From Anaerobiospirillum sp. (lineage in GTDB: Bacteria > Pseudomonadota > Gammaproteobacteria > Enterobacterales > Succinivibrionaceae): DNA of 55,092 nucleotides. Of this stretch, positions 18,633 to 27,721 are shown piece after piece (the stretch's first letter is position 1; each line of letters opens with the position of its first letter). The notes under the pieces are model-generated. The model worked only from the letters and a program-made list of their open reading frames with translations, made no database searches and was not told where the DNA came from. The DNA is taken from positions 1 through 55,092 of the forward strand of contig JARHZF010000016.1 of assembly GCA_029258325.1 (NCBI GenBank), in the 5' to 3' direction. Both the position numbers and the translations under genes were made by a program.

Positions 18633-19041
18633 CTTGCTTACTATCTAAAACAACCTTATCTTTTTCAATTTCTTTTTGTATTACACTATTAAATGATTGA
18701 TCTTTTGTATCAACATCACAAAGATATGAAATTGAAGATGGAGTTACACCTAATAAAATATGTCTATCACCAACTTTTACCTTTACAAGTCTTTCTTTAG
18801 GTCCTATTGATAATTGTGTGATAATAGAGAGATCAGATGACATTTTAGGTATAAAACGCATCTTTTTTATAAGATAAGCAAATAAAAAAATTAAGGCTAC
18901 TACGAAAATTGTGGAGAACATCCATTGTAGTAGACCTTCTGTACTATTTAGAGATGATGAGGCTAATTTATTGCTAGCCTCATCTGCATTTGCATAAGAA
19001 GAGTATACAAATGCACATATTGATATATAAGAATATCTCAT
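18604..19041 (-). CDS. fliO: Flagellar export assembly protein FliO
   Basis: A 145-residue protein that assists FliP assembly. I choose the ATG at 19041, which follows the fliN stop by one base (TAATATG); an upstream in-frame ATG at 19068 would overlap fliN and add nine residues. The N-terminus ([19 protein letters not shown]) looks like a signal sequence, then one membrane segment ([21 protein letters not shown], about 41-60) and a cytoplasmic domain with [19 protein letters not shown] and [11 protein letters not shown], the standard FliO pattern. Confidence 0.9.
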   Translation of the reverse strand: MRYSYISICAFVYSSYANADEASNKLASSSLNSTEGLLQWMFSTIFVVALIFLFAYLIKKMRFIPKMSSDLSIITQLSIGPKERLVKVKVGDRHILLGVTPSSISYLCDVDTKDQSFNSVIQKEIEKDKVVLDSKQDGKSKVTEL

Positions 19042-19042
19042 A

Positions 19043-19462
19043 TTAGCGAAGTTTTTTAATGCGCTCAACTTGAGATATAACGTCTGTTAAACGAATACCA
19101 AATTTGTCATTAACTACAACAACTTCACCGTGAGCAATCAATGTACCATTAACTAAAACATCTAAAGGCTCACCTGCAAGTCTTTCAAGCTCAATTACAG
19201 AACCTTGATTTAATTGAAGTAAGTTACGAATTGATATCTTAGCATGACCTACTTCCATTGTGATATTCACAGGAATATCTAAAATAGAATCAAGCTTTTT
19301 ACGCTCTTCTCTAGTTAAAGGAGCTTGTACATTGTCACTATTACTAAATTGTTCAAGTTCAGCTGAACTAGTGCCACCCATCTCAGGGATATCTGTTGTA
19401 GGTGTATTACCAGATTCTGCTAAAGCACTTGCCCAATCATCTGCTAAGTTTTGATCTGACAT
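19043..19462 (-). CDS. fliN: Flagellar motor switch protein FliN
   Basis: A 139-residue C-ring subunit. The C-terminal SPOA domain (about 62-139) shows LDIPVNITMEVGHAKISI, the LLQLNQGSVIELERLAGEPLD block and NDKFGIRLTD, nearly the same as E. coli FliN (137 residues). The N-terminal half is acidic and Asn/Ser-rich as usual. It starts 15 bases after fliM. Confidence 0.96.
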   Translation of the reverse strand: MSDQNLADDWASALAESGNTPTTDIPEMGGTSSAELEQFSNSDNVQAPLTREERKKLDSILDIPVNITMEVGHAKISIRNLLQLNQGSVIELERLAGEPLDVLVNGTLIAHGEVVVVNDKFGIRLTDVISQVERIKKLR

Positions 19463-19477
19463 TTTTAAAAACTCCTA

Positions 19478-20527
19478 CTAATCGTCATCAAACTCTTCAA
19501 TAATATCATCCTCATCAAAGGAAATTGCATTACTCTTATATAATGAAATTTCACTCTTCATTGACTTAGGACGTTTTAGTATTTCACTTATCTTAATTGC
19601 AAGCTTATCTTTAGTTCTACCTAGCTTTGCATGATAAGATGGTAAATCTTCAATATAGACTAAAAGATTATCTGGCATATCAATACCAATAATATCACCA
19701 TCTTTAAAGTCCATAATTTGACGTAATGAAACATCAAGATCAAGAAGTTTAGCACGCATCTCAACTTCTACATCTAAAACTTCTTCACGTAGAGCCTTGT
19801 TCCAACGAACATCGGTGTCACCTTTATCTGATTGTACACCAGCATCTAATAGTTCGCGAATAGGTTCGATCATAGAATATGGGAAGCAGATGTGCATATC
19901 ACCGCCACCACCATCTAGATCAATGTGGAATTGATTTACTACAAGAACCTCTGATGGGCTAACAATATTAGCCATTGCAGGGTTAACTTCACTATCAAGA
20001 TACTCAAACTCAACATCCATTACAGGAGCCCAAGCTTCTTTATAGTCTTCAAAAACCATTTTTAGAAGCTTTTGAGTAATACGTCTTTCAGTTGGGGTAA
20101 ATTCACGACCTTCAATTTTAGTTCTAAAACGACCTTCACCACCAAAGAAATTTTCCACAAGAATAAACACAAGTCTTGCTTCAATTGTAACTAATGCAGT
20201 ACCTTTTAGAGGGCGGAAACGAACCATGTTAAGAGAAGTTGGTACATAAAGAGTTTGAACATATTCGCCAAACTTCATCATTTTTACACCAACCCAAGTA
20301 ACTTCAGCACTATGACGCATCATATTGAATAATGATATGCGCATATGTCTTGCAAAACGTTCATCTACAAGCTCAAGTGTAGGCATGCGACCACGAACGA
20401 TACGCTCTTGTGTACCAAAGTCAAAACTCTTGATACCAGCCTGATCTTCGCCTACTTTTTCAGGTTCTACGTCATCTGCACCATGCAAAAGAGCGTCAAT
20501 TTCATCCTGAGTTAAAAATTCAGTCAC
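19478..20527 (-). CDS. fliM: Flagellar motor switch protein FliM
   Basis: A 349-residue C-ring protein. The N-terminal LTQDEIDALLHG (residues 4-15) is the CheY-P binding peptide, so the motor can answer to chemotaxis signals. The CheC-like middle domain carries the GGEGR segment near 125, and the C-terminal SPOA domain includes DVSLRQIMDFKDGDIIGID near 275. E. coli FliM is 334 residues. It sits 17 bases after fliL. Confidence 0.96.
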   Translation of the reverse strand: MTEFLTQDEIDALLHGADDVEPEKVGEDQAGIKSFDFGTQERIVRGRMPTLELVDERFARHMRISLFNMMRHSAEVTWVGVKMMKFGEYVQTLYVPTSLNMVRFRPLKGTALVTIEARLVFILVENFFGGEGRFRTKIEGREFTPTERRITQKLLKMVFEDYKEAWAPVMDVEFEYLDSEVNPAMANIVSPSEVLVVNQFHIDLDGGGGDMHICFPYSMIEPIRELLDAGVQSDKGDTDVRWNKALREEVLDVEVEMRAKLLDLDVSLRQIMDFKDGDIIGIDMPDNLLVYIEDLPSYHAKLGRTKDKLAIKISEILKRPKSMKSEISLYKSNAISFDEDDIIEEFDDD

Positions 20528-20544
20528 AAAAAACCCCTAATTTA

Positions 20545-21093
20545 TTACTGCAATACAAAGTTTGTAAATAAAACTTGATCAACAACAGGTCTTTTTACAA
20601 TACCAGATAACTTTGATCTAATAGCGTCTAACATTAAATTCTTTAATCTTTGTCTACCAATTGGAGTAACAAGATCATCAAACTTTTGCTTTGATGCTAC
20701 TTCTGAAATAACAGATGCAATTAAGGCTTTATGTTTTTCACAATCTGCTTTATTTTCATCACCAGTTACAGAAACAACTACATCAAGTTGCATCATGTGC
20801 TTAGCACCTGCATAACTTTCGATATTGAAAGTAAAACCACCTTCAAAGTGGATAAAGTACTCTTGCATTTGCTTCTTGAACTCTTCTTCTTGTTGAACTC
20901 TAAGAGCTGCAACTTCTTCAGGGGTAGGACCTGTTGGTTCAAATGGAGGCAAATTCTTTATATAAGCATAACCTAAATAGGCACCAGCACCTAAAAAGAT
21001 TAAAACAAAAAGAGCCATTACAATAATTAACTTCTTTTTGCTCTTAGAACCTTCAATTTCTAAATCATCGGCTTCTTTAATATTATCTGACAT
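20545..21093 (-). CDS. fliL: Flagellar basal body-associated protein FliL
   Basis: A 182-residue single-span protein: basic cytoplasmic N-terminus (SKSKKKL), one membrane segment (about 22-43, IVMALFVLIFLGAGAYLGYAYI) and a periplasmic stomatin-like domain ending in VVDQVLFTNFVLQ, the conserved FliL end. It supports stator function at the motor. It precedes fliM by 17 bases and follows fliK by 66. Confidence 0.92.
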   Translation of the reverse strand: MSDNIKEADDLEIEGSKSKKKLIIVMALFVLIFLGAGAYLGYAYIKNLPPFEPTGPTPEEVAALRVQQEEEFKKQMQEYFIHFEGGFTFNIESYAGAKHMMQLDVVVSVTGDENKADCEKHKALIASVISEVASKQKFDDLVTPIGRQRLKNLMLDAIRSKLSGIVKRPVVDQVLFTNFVLQ

Positions 21094-21159
21094 AAAAATC
21101 TTACCTATTAATGCTTTTCCTTTTTATTATGGCACAGCATCAACAAGTAAGACAAATTT

Positions 21160-22920
21160 TTATGCAAAAAAGCTCAATTCTTGATTACTTGTTGATCCAA
21201 ATCTTAAGTCTTTAGTAGCTTGTGTCAAATAATTTACTTCAAGACTATTATCTTCAGATTGAGCAAAAATCAAGCCATCTTCCAAATTATCTTTATTTTC
21301 TTGATGTTTATGCTGTTTTGATTCACTGCCTTCGTGTTGATTTTGTCCTTTATGATTTTCTTGTTCTAAATAATCATAAATGTTAGCTTCTGTCTCAACG
21401 CCATTTTGCGATAGTATATCACGTAACTTACCTAAAGAACCCTCTAATAATTCTTTTGTTTGTGCATTTGATGCTGCAATAGATACTGAAGCTGCATCAT
21501 TATCTTTATTGATACCAACAGTAATCTTCATTTTTCCTAAATTCTTTGGATCTAAATCAATTTCCATTTCTTTTAGGTTCTTTGATGCCATCTTCATAAC
21601 TTTATTTGCAAGTTCTTTAGCATTTTCATCTGTGTTACGAGTAAAGTTCATATGCTCTTTAAAAGTCTTAGCAGACATAGTGCTACCTTGAGTCTCTGTA
21701 AATTGCATATTATTTTGCATGCCAAAGAATAAATTATTTTGACTTTGGCCATTAGAACTTTGCATGCCTTGACCTTCTGAAGCACCACTTACAACTTGAC
21801 TTAAAGTCTGTGTTGCACTTGCTAAAATATTCTTAGCACTCTTTGCTAAATTAGAGCTTTCAAGAGTATTTGCTTCAGCTTTTTTAGTTAAAGCACCTCT
21901 TAGGGTATTTAAAGCAGAAGATACTTTATTACTTAAATTTTGAGCTACAGATGCATTATCAGTCTTTTGTTTTGCATCTGTGCCTTGTTGTTGCTGTTTT
22001 ATTTGCTCTGAAATCTTCCACTTATTGGAACCTTCTTTAGCAGAGCTATCTACCTTTTCTTCATTAACAATATTTAAATCATTTAAAGATTTTTGTTTAA
22101 AAGCTTTTTCTAAAGATAGATCTTCTTGTTCTATATTTTGTGGTGTTTCATCTACAACAACATCACGTAAAGATACAGATGTAACCTTTGCATCTTTAGC
22201 CATTTGATTTAGATTTTGTTCTGAATCTATTTTTTTCATTGATGAAAGTTTATTTAAATCATCTTTGATTTGATTTAAACCATCTTTGATTTGATTTAAA
22301 TCAACTTCAATATCAGAACTTTCAATTTCAGCAAAAGCATTTTTAGTATTAGATAAGATATCACTACCTTCTTTTACTAAATTAGAGGTATTACTATTAG
22401 CTAGATTTTCAGCATCACCCTCTAAACTTGCATTTTGAGCACTATTATTTAAAGCATTTTCAATTTGTTTTGAGTTTAACTTTACAAGCTCATTATTTTG
22501 TAAAAGAGTATCTGTAGCTTTACTATCTGTAGCTTGATTAGATGTTACATCATTAGCTTGATTAGATAGAAAAGATAAAGCAAATTGTAAATTATCATCT
22601 AAAGCTTTATCTTTAGTTGATGTTTTCTCTTCATCATCTTCATCTTTATCATCTATATCAAAGCCTTTATCTTTTACATCTGTGTTATTTTTTAAATAAT
22701 TCTCACTATTTCTTTTAAAAGAAGCTTCATTTATATTATTGCTAATATTTAAAGATGAACTAAATTGAGATGTAGAACCTTGTTTAAAGTTACCTAAGAT
22801 ACTTTTAAAAATATCATTAGATTTAGAAAATGAATTATTTCCTAAACCTTTTTGCACGCTATTGCCTTGATTGGCAACTTCAGCTCTATCTGCTACATTA
22901 AAATTTGAATTAACTTGCAT
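21160..22920 (-). CDS. fliK: Flagellar hook-length control protein FliK
   Basis: A 586-residue ruler protein that sets hook length and switches export specificity. I take the ATG at 22920, where AGG precedes by six bases (AGGTTAACTATG), in preference to a longer frame beginning at 22971 with no such signal. The bulk is Asn/Ser/Lys/Asp-rich and probably disordered, with a small internal tandem (LNQIKDG-LNQIKDD-LNKLSS, about residue 210-230). The C-terminal FliK domain is clear: KEMEIDLDPKNLGKMKITV followed by ASNAQTKELLEGSLGKLRDIL. It is much longer than E. coli FliK (375), consistent with a variable ruler length. First gene of the fliKLMNOPQR operon. Confidence 0.9.
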   Translation of the reverse strand: MQVNSNFNVADRAEVANQGNSVQKGLGNNSFSKSNDIFKSILGNFKQGSTSQFSSSLNISNNINEASFKRNSENYLKNNTDVKDKGFDIDDKDEDDEEKTSTKDKALDDNLQFALSFLSNQANDVTSNQATDSKATDTLLQNNELVKLNSKQIENALNNSAQNASLEGDAENLANSNTSNLVKEGSDILSNTKNAFAEIESSDIEVDLNQIKDGLNQIKDDLNKLSSMKKIDSEQNLNQMAKDAKVTSVSLRDVVVDETPQNIEQEDLSLEKAFKQKSLNDLNIVNEEKVDSSAKEGSNKWKISEQIKQQQQGTDAKQKTDNASVAQNLSNKVSSALNTLRGALTKKAEANTLESSNLAKSAKNILASATQTLSQVVSGASEGQGMQSSNGQSQNNLFFGMQNNMQFTETQGSTMSAKTFKEHMNFTRNTDENAKELANKVMKMASKNLKEMEIDLDPKNLGKMKITVGINKDNDAASVSIAASNAQTKELLEGSLGKLRDILSQNGVETEANIYDYLEQENHKGQNQHEGSESKQHKHQENKDNLEDGLIFAQSEDNSLEVNYLTQATKDLRFGSTSNQELSFFA

Positions 22921-23023
22921 AGTTAACCTCGATAAAACATATAATATTAAATTATTTCCTTTAAATATCAATCAAATAAAGAAAACAATTTAATCTCTAA
23001 TTTTTCTATTTTTTTAGTAAAAT

Positions 23024-23040
23024 TGCACTTTTTATGCCAA
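23024..23040 (-). promoter_or_regulatory. Sigma-54-type promoter of the fliK-fliR operon
   Basis: Minus strand TTGGCATAAAAAGTGCA. The invariant GG (-24) and GC (-12) are separated by exactly ten bases and the flanking TTGGCA and TGCA fit consensus. It lies about 105 bases before the fliK ATG. Sigma-54 control of this operon is known from polar-flagellate gammaproteobacteria such as Vibrio and Pseudomonas. Confidence 0.65.
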
Positions 23041-23090
23041 TAAAATTTACCTTTAAATATCAATAAGTTATCTATTTTTTTCTATGAAAA

Positions 23091-23117
23091 AAAAGGATTG
23101 CACGAAGCAATCCCTTT
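23091..23117 (-). terminator. Terminator of the flagellin transcript
   Basis: GGATTGC (23095-23101) and GCAATCC (23107-23113) with loop ACGAA, extended by AAA/TTT. In the minus direction it is followed by a run of T. It separates the flagellin genes from the fliK promoter. Confidence 0.88.
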
Positions 23118-23143
23118 AAATAAATTTATCTTTATTTTAACTA

Positions 23144-24088
23144 CTAACCAATTAGAGATAGAGCCATTTGTGGTCTCATATTTGACTGCATTAGCATTGA
23201 TGATGCAGCTTGTTGAATAATGTTTTGTTGAGTTAAGTTTGCACTTTCTTCAGCAAAGTCAGCATCACGTATACGAGCACGTGCATCAGCTGTGTTCATA
23301 GCAACATTTGATTGATTACGTATTGTTGATTCTAAACGATTTTGCATAGCACCTAAGCTACCACGTTGTTTATCAACTTTAGCAATCATATCATCAATAG
23401 CAAGTAAAGTATCATTAGCTTTTGTTGCAACAGCAATATCAAATGTTAAAGATGTACCAACTTTTTTCATAGCTTTAGTAACACTTTCTGCATTACCAGT
23501 ACCACCAAATTTAACCTTATCTGCTTGTCGAGCAATAGCAGATAAAGTAAAGCCTCTAGAATTTACTTTTATACTTAAAGTATCACCTGAGTTTGCACCA
23601 ACTTGTAAAACTATAGAATCTTTTGAGTTGATAAATCTATCGTCAGAACCACCTTTTTGGCCTTTTGTAGATACTAAGATCTTTTGACCACCAAAGGTTG
23701 TCTTACAAGCAACACGTGAAATTTCTTTAGATAATTGAGCAACTTCAGCTTGCATAGCCTCACGGTCAGCTTTAGTATTAGTACCGTTAGCTGATTGTAC
23801 AGCTAAAGTACGAATACGTTGAAGCATATTACCCATTTCATCCATAGCTCCTTCCATTGTTTGCATTAGAGCTATTCCGTCATTTGCATTACGATTGCCT
23901 TGATTTAAACCATTGATTTGTGTGGTTAATCTATCAGAAATTTGTAAACCTGCAGCATCATCCTTTGCACTATTGATGCGAAGACCTGATGATAGTCTTT
24001 GATAAGTGGTATTTAATGCATTGGTTGCATTTGATAACTTATTTCTACCATTTAATGAACTTACGTTTGTATTTACGTAAAGTGCCAT
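23144..24088 (-). CDS. fliC: Flagellin (copy 1)
   Basis: A 314-residue flagellin starting [18 protein letters not shown]. Residues 1-140 form the N-terminal D0/D1 helices ([18 protein letters not shown], the TLR5 and assembly region) and the last ~85 residues the C-terminal D1/D0 ([20 protein letters not shown] ... MALSLIG). The variable centre is only about 90 residues, so there is no D2/D3 outer domain; E. coli FliC has 498 residues. It lies 77 bases downstream of copy 2, on the same strand, with no promoter of its own that I can see, and ends before the terminator at 23091-23117. The two copies are almost identical outside the centre. Confidence 0.95.
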   Translation of the reverse strand: MALYVNTNVSSLNGRNKLSNATNALNTTYQRLSSGLRINSAKDDAAGLQISDRLTTQINGLNQGNRNANDGIALMQTMEGAMDEMGNMLQRIRTLAVQSANGTNTKADREAMQAEVAQLSKEISRVACKTTFGGQKILVSTKGQKGGSDDRFINSKDSIVLQVGANSGDTLSIKVNSRGFTLSAIARQADKVKFGGTGNAESVTKAMKKVGTSLTFDIAVATKANDTLLAIDDMIAKVDKQRGSLGAMQNRLESTIRNQSNVAMNTADARARIRDADFAEESANLTQQNIIQQAASSMLMQSNMRPQMALSLIG

Positions 24089-24165
24089 ATTTATATCCTT
24101 TTCCTTTTATAAAGGGCTATTTCCTGACTTATATAAATTTTTGTTTTGTTAAATAGTCTTTATCA

Positions 24166-25077
24166 TTAACCAATTAATGATAGAGCCATTTGTGGTCTCA
24201 TATTTGACTGCATTAACATTGATGATGCAGCTTGTTGAATAATATTTTGTTGAGTTAGATTTGCACTCTCTTCAGCAAAGTCAGCATCACGAATACGTGC
24301 ACGAGCGTCAGCTGTGTTCATCACAATATTTGATTGATTTCGTATAGTTGATTCTAAACGATTTTGCATAGCACCTAGGGTGCCACGTTGCTTATCAACT
24401 GCACCAATCATCTTATCAACACTATCAATTAACTTAGCTGCAACAGATGCTGCTGATACAGACATAGTATCTTTATCTTTAAATCCAATTTTATCATCTA
24501 GTTTTGCTAAACCAGCTCTAGTTGCAATACCACTAATAGTAAATGCTGCAGATAAACCTGTAACTTTAATAGTATCACCAGTATTTGCACCAACTTGTAA
24601 AGTAATACCTTGTGATATGATTAAACCCTTACCTGCTTTATTTGTTTTACCACCATTACCTGCTAAAATTTGTTGACCACCAAAGGTTGTTTTACATGCA
24701 ATACGTGTAATTTCTAATGATAATTGATTAACTTCAGCATTCATCGCTTCACGGTCAGCTTTAGTATTAGTACCGTTAGCTGATTGTACAGCTAGAGTAC
24801 GTACACGTTGAAGCATATTAGTCATCTCATCCATGGCTCCTTCCATTGTTTGAAGTAGAGCCACTCCATCTGACGCATTGCGGTTACCTTGATTTAAACC
24901 ATTGATTTGTGTGGTTAATCTATCAGAAATTTGTAAGCCTGCAGCATCATCTTTTGCACTATTAATACGTAAACCTGATGATAATCTTTGATAGGTTGTA
25001 TTTAATGCATTAGTTGCATTGCCAAGCTTATTACGACCATTTAATGAACTTACGTTAGTATTTACGTAAAGTGCCAT
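24166..25077 (-). CDS. fliC: Flagellin (copy 2)
   Basis: A 303-residue flagellin, paralogue of copy 1. The first ~135 and last ~80 residues are nearly the same as copy 1, while the centre (about 140-220; GNGGKTNKAGKGLIISQGI...) differs strongly. It is the upstream gene of the pair and has a sigma-28-type promoter at 25123-25149. AAGAGG precedes the ATG. The short D0-D1 form is the same as in copy 1. The two products probably form one filament of mixed composition, as in other multi-flagellin bacteria; this is inferred. Confidence 0.95.
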   Translation of the reverse strand: MALYVNTNVSSLNGRNKLGNATNALNTTYQRLSSGLRINSAKDDAAGLQISDRLTTQINGLNQGNRNASDGVALLQTMEGAMDEMTNMLQRVRTLAVQSANGTNTKADREAMNAEVNQLSLEITRIACKTTFGGQQILAGNGGKTNKAGKGLIISQGITLQVGANTGDTIKVTGLSAAFTISGIATRAGLAKLDDKIGFKDKDTMSVSAASVAAKLIDSVDKMIGAVDKQRGTLGAMQNRLESTIRNQSNIVMNTADARARIRDADFAEESANLTQQNIIQQAASSMLMQSNMRPQMALSLIG

Positions 25078-25122
25078 AGTGTATGCCTCTTTTTTATAAA
25101 ATCTATTTTAACTTCTGCCTAT

Positions 25123-25149
25123 ATATCGTAATGATAAATATTATCTTTA
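25123..25149 (-). promoter_or_regulatory. Sigma-28 (FliA) type flagellin promoter
   Basis: Minus strand TAAAGATA (25149-25142), 11-base spacer, TACGATAT (25130-25123), against the consensus TAAAGTTT-N11-GCCGATAA. It lies about 45 bases before the start codon of flagellin copy 2. Confidence 0.7.
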
Positions 25150-25350
25150 ATAAAAAATATACTATTATTTAATTTTTTAGATAATTATTTTAGTTTTACT
25201 ATACACATAAATAACTTTGTACAATATTAAAAAACTTGTATTAGCTCACTTAAATAAACTAGTACAAATTGAATATCAAAATTGTTATGTTTACTATGAA
25301 CTTTTACAAAATAGATTTATACTTTTTTACTTTAATAAAACAAATAAAAA
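25150..25350. other. AT-rich intergenic region between the flagellin and DUF1036-like genes
   Basis: The 338-base gap 25078-25415 holds the sigma-28-type promoter at its left and the terminator at 25351-25372 at its right. I see nothing else in between. Confidence 0.4.
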
Positions 25351-25372
25351 GGATCTACTTATAAGCAGATCC
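25351..25372 (-). terminator. Terminator after the DUF1189/DUF1036-like pair
   Basis: GGATCT (25351-25356) pairs with AGATCC (25367-25372), and the inner CTTATAAG is self-complementary, with one mismatch between. In the minus direction the stem is followed by TTTTTATTTG. Confidence 0.7.
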
Positions 25373-25415
25373 ATTTCATTTACTAAAATATTATAAAATA
25401 AGAGTTTTTTACATA

Positions 25416-25841
25416 TTATTTTATGTTGATTTTTGATTTAGCACTGTCAGCTTTTGCCCTTAAGAAGGCTACAGTACTTGTCTTATCTTTAAGACCTTTT
25501 GATTGCTCGTAAAAGAATGTTTCACCCTTGATGCCTAATTTTAAGGCACCTTTGCCTCCTTCAATCTTACGACCATTTGAGAACTCTCCATATATATAGA
25601 AAATTCCATTATCAGTATTTAAAGTGATGATACCTTGTTTTTTAGGATCAACATTGTACCAACCATCAACAACCCAAGTGTCTGTTTTATTACTTAAGTA
25701 AGAAAAAGCAAAAGTAAGTTTTGCATCTGTTGTGTTATTGATAGTAAGTTCAATAGCTTCAGCCTGAAGAGGTGGAGCTGTTAAACCTAAAAAAGTACCT
25801 AATGCGACTAAGGCAGACGGAATATTTTTGTTCATTTTCAT
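25416..25841 (-). CDS. Secreted DUF1036-like protein
   Basis: A 141-residue protein with a signal peptide (hydrophobic core ALVALGTFLGLTAPPL, probable cleavage after QAEA near residue 29). The mature part is beta-rich: LTINNTTDAKLTFAFSYL, then WVVDGWYNVDPKKQGIITL, then FYIYGEFSNGR. This spacing (N-x-T start, GW-x-x-V-x-P, then an aromatic YxYxxF strand) resembles DUF1036 proteins. The Cys residues of typical DUF1036 are missing. It lies 12 bases after the DUF1189-like gene, so the two are co-transcribed. Function unknown; exported to the periplasm or outside. Confidence 0.6.
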   Translation of the reverse strand: MKMNKNIPSALVALGTFLGLTAPPLQAEAIELTINNTTDAKLTFAFSYLSNKTDTWVVDGWYNVDPKKQGIITLNTDNGIFYIYGEFSNGRKIEGGKGALKLGIKGETFFYEQSKGLKDKTSTVAFLRAKADSAKSKINIK

Positions 25842-25853
25842 AAACCTTGAAGT

Positions 25854-26765
25854 TTAAGCTTTAAAAGAGCCATTTGATCCATTTTGTTCAGTATTATCTT
25901 TAATATCTTCTGACATTTTTTGAGTATTCATATAGACATTAACTTTTTCTAATGTATTTAGAATATCTTTATTGGCATAAAATCCTGCAAAAACAACATA
26001 AGAAAAAGAAATTATAGCCATCATATTAAAAGATATTGGTAAATAAATAAAAAATTGCAATGTCATTATAAGTAATACTAATGTATTAGAATAACAAGCA
26101 CAAGTTAAAGTATGAGAATATTTTAATTTTAATCTAGGAGTGATAAATTTTAAAGCTAAAAGTGATAACAATCCTACAATTAATGCATTAAATGCAACAA
26201 CTAAGAATAACCACATACTTATAACTAAAAATATTGATAAAAATGATGAATTTAAAACCTTGTCTAAAAGGAAAGAAGCATCTGTTGAATTTATATTCAT
26301 AGGGCTTGTTGAAAATGCAGACCAAGGTATATTTAAGTATTCATCATTTGCTTTCAATTTTAAATACTTAGATCTAATCTCAAAAAATGGATTTAAAGAA
26401 CTATCTAAAGTTTCATCATTTGTATTATAAACAATAAACAAGTTACCTTGCTTATTTTTTACATAAAGTAAATTTGTTGCATCATCTTGAGGATGTAATG
26501 TTCCATTAGTGTCCAAATAACTAGATGGTAATTTTGCAACCATTTGTGAAAACCCCATATCATTAAAAGTAGAAAATAAACTTTTAATCTTAAATGACAT
26601 AGGTACACTTAAAATTAAAGATAAAATTAGTAAATAAGAAAAACCACGTACTTTATTGCTTGTTAAAAGCAATGTCTTATAAAAAGTTAAATTACATAAT
26701 GCAAATATTGGTGTTAATAAAATACTAAGTATTCTATCATTTCTATTAAGTGTATTTGTTTTCAT
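25854..26765 (-). CDS. DUF1189-like membrane protein
   Basis: A 303-residue protein with a first membrane segment at about 38-57, a large extracytoplasmic region (about 60-165) and a cluster of four segments at about 175-265. The start, with F-Y-K-x-x-L near a membrane boundary, and the long loop asking for an FxxxIRS/K-type small domain fit my recollection of the DUF1189 family; the match is moderate. It forms an operon with the secreted DUF1036-like gene. No catalytic motif was seen. There is no clear Shine-Dalgarno site before the ATG, so the start is uncertain. Confidence 0.5.
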   Translation of the reverse strand: MKTNTLNRNDRILSILLTPIFALCNLTFYKTLLLTSNKVRGFSYLLILSLILSVPMSFKIKSLFSTFNDMGFSQMVAKLPSSYLDTNGTLHPQDDATNLLYVKNKQGNLFIVYNTNDETLDSSLNPFFEIRSKYLKLKANDEYLNIPWSAFSTSPMNINSTDASFLLDKVLNSSFLSIFLVISMWLFLVVAFNALIVGLLSLLALKFITPRLKLKYSHTLTCACYSNTLVLLIMTLQFFIYLPISFNMMAIISFSYVVFAGFYANKDILNTLEKVNVYMNTQKMSEDIKDNTEQNGSNGSFKA

Positions 26766-26952
26766 CTTTGATTTTTCAAAAGGTGTGTAAATTAAATAAT
26801 TTTAAAGTGTCATTATACATTTATTATAAGTATAATTTAACACCATTTTTAAATAAAATTTTAAAAATGTTATACAAGTTTTATATATTTCTTGTACGCA
26901 ATATCTGTTTAAAGTATAGAAGATTTATTGAAAATAATAATCAGTTAAAATC

Positions 26953-26966
26953 GTGATATAGATCAA
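26953..26966. promoter_or_regulatory. FNR/CRP-like half-palindromic site
   Basis: GTGATATAGATCAA, one base off the FNR consensus TTGAT-N4-ATCAA. It is 188 bases upstream of the DUF1189-like gene. The rest of the gap 26766-27101 is AT-rich with no believable gene. Confidence 0.3.
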
Positions 26967-27101
26967 TTTTTTTTATTTTATAAATAAGTTACATAGCAAA
27001 ATTATCATCTAACAAAGATTATATTTTAACTTTGCCTAAACAAATTTCAGACTTACACTTAGGTTGCTCTTTAAAAATTTACTATAAGCTATATTTGTGT
27101 G

Positions 27102-27536
27102 TTATATGTTTTTATTTATAATATCCATTGAAGGATGGTTATTTAATAACATTGATATTGGAAACATATCTTCACTTAAACTTTCTGATTCAAGACGATT
27201 TTCAATATCAGCAAAAAGTTTTTGAGCTTTTGTTAATAAGTTCTCATCAAAATCATTAAAACCAATATTATTTGCTCTCAAATTTTGTATTATACTATCT
27301 CTATCAAATCCATGCTCTTTTAACATTTGAGCCATGTTTTTCAACGTATCACAAAAACTTTTTTCAGAATCGTTTTGACTTCTAATAAAAAATTCAAAAG
27401 AAAATTTGACAAAATCATGCTGTAAAAACACATATGAATCTAAAAAAGACATAAACTCTTGAAATAAATCTTTTGATGAACCAAATATTTTATCAAATGC
27501 AGATTCATCTAATGATTTGTTTATTATATATATCAA
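27102..27536 (-). CDS. Hypothetical protein, 5' part cut off by an in-frame amber codon
   Basis: The open frame of 144 codons starts with TTG at 27536 directly after a TAG (27537-27539), without a ribosome binding site. Upstream of that TAG the same frame is open to an ATG at 27611 and reads MFFLSLMYIYINLLYKPAKE, so the original protein probably had 169 residues with the TAG at codon 25. The body is helical and acidic (DSYVFLQHDFVKFSFEFF, ENLLTKAQKLFADIENRLES); I do not recognise the family. The ATG at 27611 is 8 bases after the TAA (27620-27622) that ends the extended frame of the neighbouring gene, so the two were an operon. Confidence 0.5.
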   Translation of the reverse strand: MIYIINKSLDESAFDKIFGSSKDLFQEFMSFLDSYVFLQHDFVKFSFEFFIRSQNDSEKSFCDTLKNMAQMLKEHGFDRDSIIQNLRANNIGFNDFDENLLTKAQKLFADIENRLESESLSEDMFPISMLLNNHPSMDIINKNI

Positions 27537-27721
27537 CTAATATAATTTATGTTCTTTAGCAGGTTTATATAATAAATTTATATAAATATACATCAATGAT
27601 AAAAAGAACATCTCTTTACTTAATATGTTTTTTCAAGAGAAGAATCTTGTTCTATTAAATTCAATACTTTTACATACTTATTTAGAATATCTTTCCACTT
27701 TTGTAAAGATACATATTCACC

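Noticed and set aside
26750-26956. 68-codon plus-strand frame overlapping the DUF1189-like start
   Set aside because: Chance translation of AT-rich sequence; overlaps the start of a real minus-strand gene.
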